From Actinomycetota bacterium (GTDB lineage: Bacteria > Actinomycetota > Actinomycetes > Nanopelagicales > Nanopelagicaceae), in the NCBI GenBank assembly GCA_026392775.1, contig JAPLBK010000098.1, forward strand, positions 1-6,209: a stretch of 6,209 nt of DNA, written 5' to 3'. This document shows, in pieces, positions 1-6,209 of the stretch (the first letter of the stretch is position 1; the number at the start of each line of letters is the position of its first letter). The notes under the pieces are model-generated. The model had not been told where the DNA came from and searched no databases. It was given only the letters and a program-made list of their open reading frames with translations. A program made the position numbers and the translations under genes.

Positions 1-783
1 GGCTTTAAATCAGTTGTTGTTGGCCTATCTGGTGGCATCGATTCAGCGTTAGTTGCTGCGATTGCAATTGATGCACTAGGTGCAAAGCGAGTCAACGGTG
101 TTGCCATGCCAAGTAAATATTCCTCTAGCCACTCTGTTGAAGATGCGCAGGGGCTGGCAGATGCCACAGGTATTCACTTCAGAATCACTCCTATAGCCCC
201 CATGGTTGATGCCTATATGGCCAACATGGTCCTTAAAGGATTGGCTGAGGAAAATCTGCAGGCCCGCGTGCGCGGCACAACCTTGATGGGTATTTCAAAT
301 CAAGAGGGCCATATGGTTTTAGCTACTGGCAATAAAAGCGAGTTAGCTGTTGGTTACTCCACTCTCTATGGCGATGCCGTGGGTGGCTTTGCTCCCATTA
401 AAGACATTTACAAGACAGATGTGTGGGCGCTGGCAGCATGGCGAAATGCTCAGGCTGTTACTGCAGGACAAACTCCTCCTATTCCAGAGCGTTCCATTAC
501 TAAAGAGCCAAGTGCAGAACTTCGCCCAGATCAAAAGGATTCAGATTCACTGCCTGACTATCCGATGCTGGATTCAGTGCTGCGCTTATACGTTGATGAA
601 GATCATGGCTTTGAAGCCCTGCTCAAAGATGGCTTTGATCCTGAGTTAGTGCGCCGTGTTATTTCATTAGTTGATAAGGCTGAATACAAGCGCCGCCAAT
701 ATCCACCTGGAACTAAAGTTTCAGGCCGTGCCTTTGGTAAAGATCGTCGTTTGCCAATGACTTCACATTGGAATGAGCGCTAA
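1..783 (+). CDS. nadE: Glutamine-dependent NAD+ synthetase, C-terminal synthetase domain (5' truncated by window)
   Basis: Catalyses the last step of NAD+ synthesis, the ATP-driven amidation of deamido-NAD+, in the cytoplasm. The frame is open from base 1, so the gene starts upstream. The visible 260 codons begin just before the PP-loop ATP-pyrophosphatase motif S-G-G-I-D-S (bases 28-45). Other family signatures follow: E-N-L-Q-A-R-V-R-G, A-T-G-N-K-S-E, Y-G-D-A-V-G-G-F-A-P-I-K-D and K-E-P-S-A-E-L-R-P-D-Q-K-D. The C-terminal part (P-S-A-E-L through Y-V-D-E-D) resembles the long glutamine-using enzymes, so an N-terminal nitrilase-like glutaminase domain probably lies upstream; this is inference, as it is outside the window. 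It ends at TAA 781-783. No hairpin with a T-run follows, so its terminator is not evident. Confidence 0.95.
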   Translation, partial: GFKSVVVGLSGGIDSALVAAIAIDALGAKRVNGVAMPSKYSSSHSVEDAQGLADATGIHFRITPIAPMVDAYMANMVLKGLAEENLQARVRGTTLMGISNQEGHMVLATGNKSELAVGYSTLYGDAVGGFAPIKDIYKTDVWALAAWRNAQAVTAGQTPPIPERSITKEPSAELRPDQKDSDSLPDYPMLDSVLRLYVDEDHGFEALLKDGFDPELVRRVISLVDKAEYKRRQYPPGTKVSGRAFGKDRRLPMTSHWNER

Positions 784-787
784 GTTT

Positions 788-804
788 TTGCAAATTACTT
801 GCAA
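788..804. repeat. Two TTGCAA palindromes 11 bases apart (candidate operator)
   Basis: The self-complementary hexamer TTGCAA occurs at 788-793 and again at 799-804, centre to centre 11 bases, about one helical turn. If transcription starts at 840 (see the -10 box at 828-833), the copies lie at about -52 to -47 and -41 to -36, where an activator or repressor would bind. No good -35 hexamer is seen 16-18 bases before the -10 box, which would fit an activator-dependent promoter. The binding protein is unknown and function is inferred from position only. Confidence 0.35.
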
Positions 805-827
805 CTCGCACGATTGGACATTCTCAG

Positions 828-833
828 TAGAAT
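828..833 (+). promoter_or_regulatory. -10 box of the cysteine unit, probably giving a leaderless transcript
   Basis: TAGAAT fits the actinobacterial -10 consensus TAnnnT. Only 6 bases separate it from the ATG at 840, so transcription would start at or next to the A of that ATG and the micro-ORF would be translated without a Shine-Dalgarno sequence. The same spacing occurs before the leuA leader and recO in this window. No convincing -35 element is visible. Confidence 0.6.
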
Positions 834-839
834 TGGGTC

Positions 840-917
840 ATGAAATCAATCATTAATTGGTTATTCACGCGAAATCGCGTGGTTGATTTCTGCCTCTCTA
901 CTTCCTGCAGCTGCTGA
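840..917 (+). CDS. Cysteine-rich leader peptide (25 aa) upstream of cysK; candidate cysteine-responsive attenuator
   Basis: A 25-codon ORF runs from ATG 840 to TGA 915-917. It starts M-K-S-I-I-N-W-L-F and ends V-V-D-F-C-L-S-T-S-C-S-C. Cysteine codons (TGC) are at 891, 906 and 912, so three of the last eight residues are Cys and the last one abuts the stop. The gene 60 bases downstream is cysteine synthase. It has no Shine-Dalgarno, but a -10 box 6 bases before the ATG predicts leaderless translation. Established parallel: in mycobacteria, small leaderless ORFs ending in cysteine tracts control downstream cysteine genes by ribosome stalling. Inference: scarce Cys-tRNA stalls ribosomes at the Cys codons and opens the cysK ribosome binding site. 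The peptide itself probably has no function. Confidence 0.75.
   Translation: MKSIINWLFTRNRVVDFCLSTSCSC
866..881 (+). other. GC-rich hairpin inside the cysteine leader ORF
   Basis: CACGCG (866-871) and CGCGTG (876-881) form a perfect 6-bp stem with an AAAT tetraloop. It lies in codons 9-14 of the leader ORF, just before the first Cys codon at 891. No T-run follows, so it is not an intrinsic terminator. It might be a pause site or part of the attenuator fold; function is unproven. Confidence 0.45.
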
Positions 918-973
918 TTTTTAGCCCGCTTTGCCTGCAGTTTCAAAATATTTTATTGAATTTACCTAGGGAG
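894..973 (+). promoter_or_regulatory. Shine-Dalgarno of cysK and complementary segment in the leader ORF (candidate translational switch)
   Basis: The cysK ribosome binding site AGGGAG (968-973) stands 4 bases before ATG 978. Leader-ORF bases 894-900 (CTCTCTA) can pair with 967-973 (TAGGGAG) over seven positions, with one G-U pair. This would hide the Shine-Dalgarno when no ribosome covers the leader codons. A ribosome stalled at the Cys codons (891, 906 or 912) would cover 894-900 and free the site. A competing helix, CTGCAG 905-910 with 935-940, is also possible. The pairing was found by eye; no folding energy was computed. Confidence 0.45.
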
Positions 974-977
974 AATT

Positions 978-1904
978 ATGACAATTTATAACAACATCAC
1001 AGAAATTTTTGGAAATACACCACTACTGCGCATCAACAAGATTACAGATGGTGCGGCAGGAAATGTTTATGCCAAGCTGGAATTTTATAATCCAACATCC
1101 TCTGTTAAGGATCGCCTGGCAATTGCGATGATCGATGCTGCTGAGGCAAGTGGGGAGTTAAAGCCTGGTGGAACAATTGTTGAGGCAACATCTGGAAACA
1201 CAGGAATTGCTGTGGCAATGGTTGCTGCAGCTCGTGGATACAAGTCGATTTTCACAATGCCAGAGTCGGTTTCAAAGGAGCGTCGCAAGTTAATTCGCGC
1301 CTTTGGCGCAGAGCTTGTATTAACACCAGCAGGTGAAGGTATGAAAGGCGCAGTTGCAGCAGCTGAAAAGCTTGGTGATAGTGGTGCAGTTCTAGTTCGT
1401 CAGTTTGAAAACGAAGCAGGACCAGAGATTCACTACAAAACAACGGGTGCTGAGATTTGGCGCGACCTTGATGGGAAAGTTGATGCTTTTGTTTCAGGCA
1501 TTGGCACGGGCGGAACAATTACTGGCACGGGCCGTTACTTAAAAGAGAAAAACCCGGCAATTAAGGTCTTTGGTGTGGAACCTGCTGCATCGCCTATTTT
1601 AAATGGTGGAGAGCCGGGGGCACACCCGATCCAAGGAATTGGAGCTAACTTCATTCCTAATGTTTTAGATCGCACTGTCTATGACGAGGTCTTAGATGCA
1701 ACTGCAGCCGATGCAATTAAATATGCACGCCGTGCCGGAGCAGAAGAAGGATTCCTTGCTGGAATTTCATCTGGTGCAACGCTGTGGGCAGCATCGCAAG
1801 TTTCAAAGCGTCCAGAGTTTGCAGGCAAGAACATAGTTGTTATCTGTGCTTCAAATGGAGAGCGCTATCTATCAACAGTTCTATATGAGGACTTGGTTGA
1901 CTAA
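978..1904 (+). CDS. cysK: Cysteine synthase A (O-acetylserine sulfhydrylase)
   Basis: PLP-dependent enzyme that combines O-acetylserine with sulfide to give cysteine and acetate, in the cytoplasm. At 308 residues it matches the usual CysK length. Near the N-terminus is F-G-N-T-P-L-L-R. The Schiff-base lysine is K44 in N-P-T-S-S-V-K-D-R. The substrate-binding T-S-G-N-T-G loop is at 71-76, the phosphate-binding G-T-G-G-T at 176-180, and G-I-S-S-G at 262-266 carries the serine that contacts the pyridine nitrogen. The end has the typical G-E-R-Y-L-S-T. The start is set by AGGGAG 4 bases upstream and by the family N-terminus. It forms a unit with cysE (3-base gap), and control is probably exerted through the cysteine-rich leader ORF at 840-917. 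Cystathionine beta-synthase is unlikely, given the length and lack of a CBS domain. Confidence 0.96.
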   Translation: MTIYNNITEIFGNTPLLRINKITDGAAGNVYAKLEFYNPTSSVKDRLAIAMIDAAEASGELKPGGTIVEATSGNTGIAVAMVAAARGYKSIFTMPESVSKERRKLIRAFGAELVLTPAGEGMKGAVAAAEKLGDSGAVLVRQFENEAGPEIHYKTTGAEIWRDLDGKVDAFVSGIGTGGTITGTGRYLKEKNPAIKVFGVEPAASPILNGGEPGAHPIQGIGANFIPNVLDRTVYDEVLDATAADAIKYARRAGAEEGFLAGISSGATLWAASQVSKRPEFAGKNIVVICASNGERYLSTVLYEDLVD

Positions 1905-1907
1905 TTA

Positions 1908-2420
1908 ATGGCAATTCTAAAACGCATCATTGAAGACCTTGATAACGCGATTAGTCATGATCCGGCGGCGCGCAATCGTTTAGAGGTCGCTTTGGCATAC
2001 CCAGGTGTGCATGCGATTTGGGGACATCGAATTTCACATTTACTGTGGAAGAGAAAGTTGAAACTTCTTGCACGCATTCACTCAAATGCTGTGCGCTTCA
2101 CGACAGGAATTGAAATTCATCCAGCAGCAGTTATTGGGCGTCGCTTCTTTATCGACCACGGTATGGGCGTTGTTATTGGTGCAACATCAATTATCGGTGA
2201 TGATGTGATGCTCTATCACGATGTAACTCTGGGAGCTCGTGGTATCGAAAAGGGTAATCGCCATCCCAGGATTGAAAATAATGTAATTATTGGTGCTGGT
2301 GCGCGCGTACTTGGAAATGTGACCATAGGCGAGGGATCGCGTATCAGTGCCAACGCTGTTATTACCAAGGATTTAGCCCCAAGAACCATGCTCGATCACG
2401 CTGACTTCTTTGTTATTTAA
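1908..2420 (+). CDS. cysE: Serine O-acetyltransferase, short form with C-terminal isoleucine
   Basis: Transfers acetyl from acetyl-CoA to serine, making the O-acetylserine used by CysK. The 170-residue protein lacks most of the N-terminal helical domain of the E. coli enzyme (about 270). Catalytic positions are present: D18 in H-D-P-A-A, D83-H84 in F-I-D-H-G and H119 in N-R-H-P-R-I. The left-handed beta-helix of hexapeptide repeats runs from about residue 68 to 155. G-A-T (91-93) replaces the common G-E-T. The end is unusual: after T-K-D-L-A-P the usual V-G-x-P-A-K-x-V is absent and the tail is D-H-A-D-F-F-V-I. A terminal Ile after an acidic/aromatic stretch is what acetyltransferases insert into the CysK active site in the cysteine synthase complex, so complex formation is likely here. 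It starts 3 bases after cysK with no strong Shine-Dalgarno, suggesting translational coupling. Confidence 0.92.
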   Translation: MAILKRIIEDLDNAISHDPAARNRLEVALAYPGVHAIWGHRISHLLWKRKLKLLARIHSNAVRFTTGIEIHPAAVIGRRFFIDHGMGVVIGATSIIGDDVMLYHDVTLGARGIEKGNRHPRIENNVIIGAGARVLGNVTIGEGSRISANAVITKDLAPRTMLDHADFFVI

Positions 2421-2438
2421 GGGCAGTTAACACAGCCG

Positions 2439-2458
2439 TAATCTGCGTTTGTAAGAAT
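2439..2458 (+). promoter_or_regulatory. Candidate glnA promoter -10 boxes
   Basis: Two possible -10 elements lie in the 45 bases between cysE and glnA: TAATCT at 2439-2444, which fits TAnnnT, and TAAGAAT at 2452-2458, a weaker fit. The second is 7 bases before ATG 2466, matching the leaderless spacing elsewhere in the window; the first would give a 5' leader of a few bases. There is no Shine-Dalgarno before either candidate start, which favours leaderless initiation. No clear terminator for cysE is seen here. Confidence 0.35.
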
Positions 2459-2465
2459 GCTGTCC

Positions 2466-3770
2466 ATGAGCACCGAAATCAGCAAGCAAGAAGAGTTCGT
2501 GCTTCGCACCCTAGAAGAGCGCAATATTCGCTTTGTGCGTTTGTGGTTTACAGATGTTTTGGGTTTCCTTAAATCTGTAGCTATCGCACCAGCTGAGTTA
2601 GAAAATGCTTTTGCTGAAGGTATTGGCTTTGATGGCTCTGCGATTGAGGGCTTTGCCCGGGTGACTGAGTCAGATATGTTGGCAAAACCAGATCCTGCAA
2701 CATTTTCTATTTTGCCTTGGCGTACTGAAGCACCAGGTGCTGCACGCATGTTCTGCGACATCGTGATGCCAGATGGGGCTCCATCTCCTGCAGATCCTCG
2801 CAATGTGTTGCGCCGTACATTAGAAAAAGCAGCAACCATGGGTTACACCTGTTACACCCACCCAGAAATTGAATTCTTCTTATTTAAAGAAAAGCCAGAA
2901 GCTGGCAAAGCACCCATCCCAGTTGATCAAGGTGGATATTTCGATCACACGCCAGCAGTTGTTGGCCATGACTTTCGCCGCCAAGCAATTACATTATTGG
3001 AAGCGATGGGAATCTCAGTTGAGTTTTCACATCATGAAGGTGCTCCTGGACAACAGGAGATTGATCTGCGCTACGCCGATGCGCTAAGCACTGCCGATAA
3101 CATCATGACTTTCCGCCATGTGATTAAAGAAGTAGCAATGGATCAAGGTTTCCACGCCTCCTTTATGCCAAAGCCATTTACAGATCATCCAGGTAGTGGA
3201 ATGCACACTCACGTATCACTCTTTAAAGGTGAAGAAAATGCGTTCTATGATCCAAAGGCTGAGTTAAATCTTTCTGCAGTGGGTCGCTCATTTATTGCCG
3301 GACTTCTCAAGCACGCACCAGAAATCACTGCAATTACAAATCAGTGGGTTAATTCTTATAAGCGATTACATGGCGGGGGAGAAGCACCAGCTTTTGTTAA
3401 CTGGGGTCCAAGTGATCGTGGTGCATTAGTGCGTGTGCCGATGTATAAGCCAAAGAAAGAAAACTCAACACGTATTGAATTTAGATCACCAGATACTGCA
3501 TGTAATCCATATCTTGCATATGCCGTGATGTTGGCAGCAGGGTTAAAGGGTGTTGAAGAAGGCTATGTATTAAGCGATTCTAAAGATCCAATTTCTCTGC
3601 CCTCTGATCTCAATGAAGCCATTGCAGAGATGGAAAAGAGTGAATTAGTCCGTCAAACTTTGGGTGAGCATGTATTTGAATATGTTTTGCGCAATAAGCG
3701 TGCTGAATGGCAGGACTATCGCCGCCAGGTCAGTGCCTATGAACTCGATCGATATTTGCCAGTTCTTTAA
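2466..3770 (+). CDS. glnA: Type I glutamine synthetase, GlnA2-like (non-adenylylated class)
   Basis: Makes glutamine from glutamate, ammonia and ATP as a cytoplasmic oligomer (dodecamer in the family). The N-terminal beta-grasp domain includes F-T-D-V-L-G-F-L-K-S and G-F-D-G-S-A-I-E-G-F. The catalytic domain carries metal and substrate residues: E134 and E136 in H-P-E-I-E-F-F, E191 and E198 in H-H-E-G-A-P-G-Q-Q-E-I-D, H247-T-H249 in G-S-G-M-H-T-H, N296-S-Y-K-R-L and E338-F-R340. At 434 residues it is shorter than the adenylylated GlnA1 type (about 470). The region after K-G-V-E-E-G-Y (around 375-385) lacks the adenylylation-site tyrosine, so it fits the GSI-alpha group. A start at ATG 2457 (437 aa) is possible; 2466 is preferred because actinobacterial homologues begin close to K-Q-x-E-F-V-L-R and because of leaderless spacing. 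It appears to be its own transcription unit. Confidence 0.93.
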   Translation: MSTEISKQEEFVLRTLEERNIRFVRLWFTDVLGFLKSVAIAPAELENAFAEGIGFDGSAIEGFARVTESDMLAKPDPATFSILPWRTEAPGAARMFCDIVMPDGAPSPADPRNVLRRTLEKAATMGYTCYTHPEIEFFLFKEKPEAGKAPIPVDQGGYFDHTPAVVGHDFRRQAITLLEAMGISVEFSHHEGAPGQQEIDLRYADALSTADNIMTFRHVIKEVAMDQGFHASFMPKPFTDHPGSGMHTHVSLFKGEENAFYDPKAELNLSAVGRSFIAGLLKHAPEITAITNQWVNSYKRLHGGGEAPAFVNWGPSDRGALVRVPMYKPKKENSTRIEFRSPDTACNPYLAYAVMLAAGLKGVEEGYVLSDSKDPISLPSDLNEAIAEMEKSELVRQTLGEHVFEYVLRNKRAEWQDYRRQVSAYELDRYLPVL

Positions 3771-3785
3771 CCTGCGCGTTACCCT
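3756..3785 (+). promoter_or_regulatory. Promoter of the leuA leader unit (-35 TTGCCA, -10 TACCCT)
   Basis: TTGCCA (3756-3761, five of six matches to TTGACA) is separated by 18 bases from TACCCT (3780-3785, fits TAnnnT). The -10 box is 6 bases before ATG 3792, predicting a transcript that starts at the leader's start codon. The -35 element lies inside the last codons of glnA. This is the most complete promoter in the window. Confidence 0.6.
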
Positions 3786-3791
3786 TTACCC

Positions 3792-5417
<1,626 letters not shown>

Positions 5418-5426
5418 TCCACGCAC

Positions 5427-5432
5427 TACCTT
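5427..5432 (+). promoter_or_regulatory. -10 box of recO, probably leaderless
   Basis: TACCTT fits TAnnnT and is followed by 7 bases (TGCCCGT) before ATG 5440. There is no Shine-Dalgarno before the ATG. The stretch from the -10 box to the ATG resembles that before the leuA leader (TACCCT, TTACCC, ATG). No clear -35 element is seen. It would let recO-uppS be transcribed independently of the damaged leuA. Confidence 0.5.
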
Positions 5433-5439
5433 TGCCCGT

Positions 5440-6171
5440 ATGAGTTTGTACCGGGATGAGGCAATCATCCTGCGTACCCAAAAACTCGGTGAAGCCGATC
5501 GCATCATTACCTTGCTCACTAAAGATCATGGGCGCATCCGCGGAGTCGCAAAAGGCGTTCGTCGCACGATGTCTAAATTCGGTGCACGGCTTGAACCTGG
5601 TAGCCACGTTGATCTTCAACTACATGTGGGAAAAACCTTTGACACTATTACTCAAGTTGAAGCTCTGATGAATTACGGAGAAGCACTCACTCAGGATTAT
5701 CAGCGCTGGACAGTGGCTTCAGCGATATTGGAAGCTGCTGAGCGCTTTTCACCTAATGAGCAAGAACCTGCTCTACAAGAGTTTCAATTAGTTGTTGGTG
5801 GAATGAAAGCGTTGGCGGAAAATAGATATGAGCCGCTACTTATTCTGGATGCATTCTTGCTGCGCTCTTTAGCAGTTGCTGGTTATGCACCATCAATGAC
5901 TATCTGCTCTCGGTGTGAAAAACCTGGACCTCATAGGTATTTTTCATTAGTTGGGGGAGGCTCTGTCTGTAATGACTGTCGTCCATCGGCATGTGCAACC
6001 CCTGCGATGGAAACTTTGCAGTTAATGGGCGCACTTATTAGTAGTGATTGGGAAAGTGCCACTGCAAGTGAAGGAAAATATCGCCGGGAGGCTAGTGGAT
6101 TAATCGCAGCCTATTTACAATGGCATCTTGAGCGCGGTTTAAGGAGTTTGCCCATGGTGGAGCGAGTATGA
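5440..6171 (+). CDS. recO: DNA repair protein RecO
   Basis: Recombination mediator that works with RecR to load RecA on SSB-coated single-stranded DNA in the RecFOR pathway, and anneals complementary strands. The 243-residue protein has the usual length. The N-terminal OB-fold (about 1-80) begins Y-R-D-E-A-I-I-L-R-T and includes the family pattern G-E-A-D-R-I-I-T-L-L and H-G-R-I-R-G-V-A-K-G-V-R-R. A helical domain follows, with a zinc site formed by C156-x-x-C159 and C177-x-x-C180. ATG 5440 gives the expected N-terminus and has a -10 box 7 bases upstream, so leaderless translation is likely. The stop overlaps the uppS start (ATGA). The recO-uppS pairing is common in Actinobacteria. Confidence 0.94.
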   Translation: MSLYRDEAIILRTQKLGEADRIITLLTKDHGRIRGVAKGVRRTMSKFGARLEPGSHVDLQLHVGKTFDTITQVEALMNYGEALTQDYQRWTVASAILEAAERFSPNEQEPALQEFQLVVGGMKALAENRYEPLLILDAFLLRSLAVAGYAPSMTICSRCEKPGPHRYFSLVGGGSVCNDCRPSACATPAMETLQLMGALISSDWESATASEGKYRREASGLIAAYLQWHLERGLRSLPMVERV

Positions 6172-6209
6172 CAATTCATATTCCCAATCACGTTGCCCTT
6201 GTCATGGAT
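6168..6209 (+). CDS. uppS: Isoprenyl (undecaprenyl/decaprenyl) diphosphate synthase, N-terminus only (3' truncated by window)
   Basis: Fourteen codons, MTIHIPNHVALVMD, run to the end of the window. I-P-x-H-V-A-x-V-M-D is the start of the cis-prenyltransferase signature (normally continuing G-N-G-R-W-A), and the final Asp is the conserved metal/diphosphate-binding residue. The enzyme makes the long-chain polyprenyl diphosphate used as lipid carrier for cell-wall synthesis. ATG 6168 overlaps the recO stop (ATGA), and the purine-rich GGTGGAG at 6156-6162, 5 bases upstream, can serve as Shine-Dalgarno; coupling to recO is likely. The identification rests on a short piece plus its place after recO. 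Confidence 0.82.
   Translation, partial: MTIHIPNHVALVMD

Noticed and set aside
350..649. 99-codon plus-strand ORF inside nadE in another frame
   Set aside because: Overlaps conserved NadE motifs and has no recognisable features of its own.
2417..2839. 140-codon minus-strand ORF opposite glnA
   Set aside because: Composition is Ser/Arg/Asn-rich with no recognisable domain, and it lies wholly opposite the strongly conserved 5' part of glnA; a shadow frame.

Overview
This window looks like ordinary chromosome from a low-GC actinobacterium. The type I glutamine synthetase resembles actinobacterial GlnA2, leuA is followed by recO and uppS, and several genes seem to be read from leaderless transcripts whose -10 box (TAnnnT) lies 6-7 bases before the ATG. 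Base composition by eye is well below that of classical high-GC Actinobacteria. Together this suggests a small-genome freshwater lineage such as acI / Nanopelagicales. The lineage call is inference. All real genes are on the + strand.

Layout: (1) the 3' two thirds of a glutamine-dependent NAD+ synthetase gene (nadE, 1-783); (2) a 194-base gap that is not empty: a pair of TTGCAA palindromes, a -10 box, and an undocumented 25-codon upstream ORF ending in Cys-Ser-Cys, just before cysK; (3) cysK and cysE, 3 bases apart, which make cysteine from serine; (4) glnA2-type glutamine synthetase; (5) a gap holding a 15-codon leader peptide with three consecutive leucine codons and a hairpin, in front of leuA; (6) leuA, whose reading frame is damaged at both ends; (7) recO with its own leaderless promoter; (8) the first 14 codons of uppS, overlapping recO by ATGA.

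The main interest is regulatory. Two biosynthetic units, for cysteine and leucine, each begin with a leaderless micro-ORF enriched in codons for the pathway's own end product, as expected for ribosome-mediated attenuation. In the cysteine case a segment of the micro-ORF can pair with the cysK Shine-Dalgarno sequence, giving a concrete translational switch.

The second point of interest is leuA. Conserved LeuA sequence begins with no usable start codon, and near the 3' end about 30 residues of the regulatory domain are missing, with a change of frame. This is either a decaying gene (a possible leucine auxotroph) or two assembly errors.
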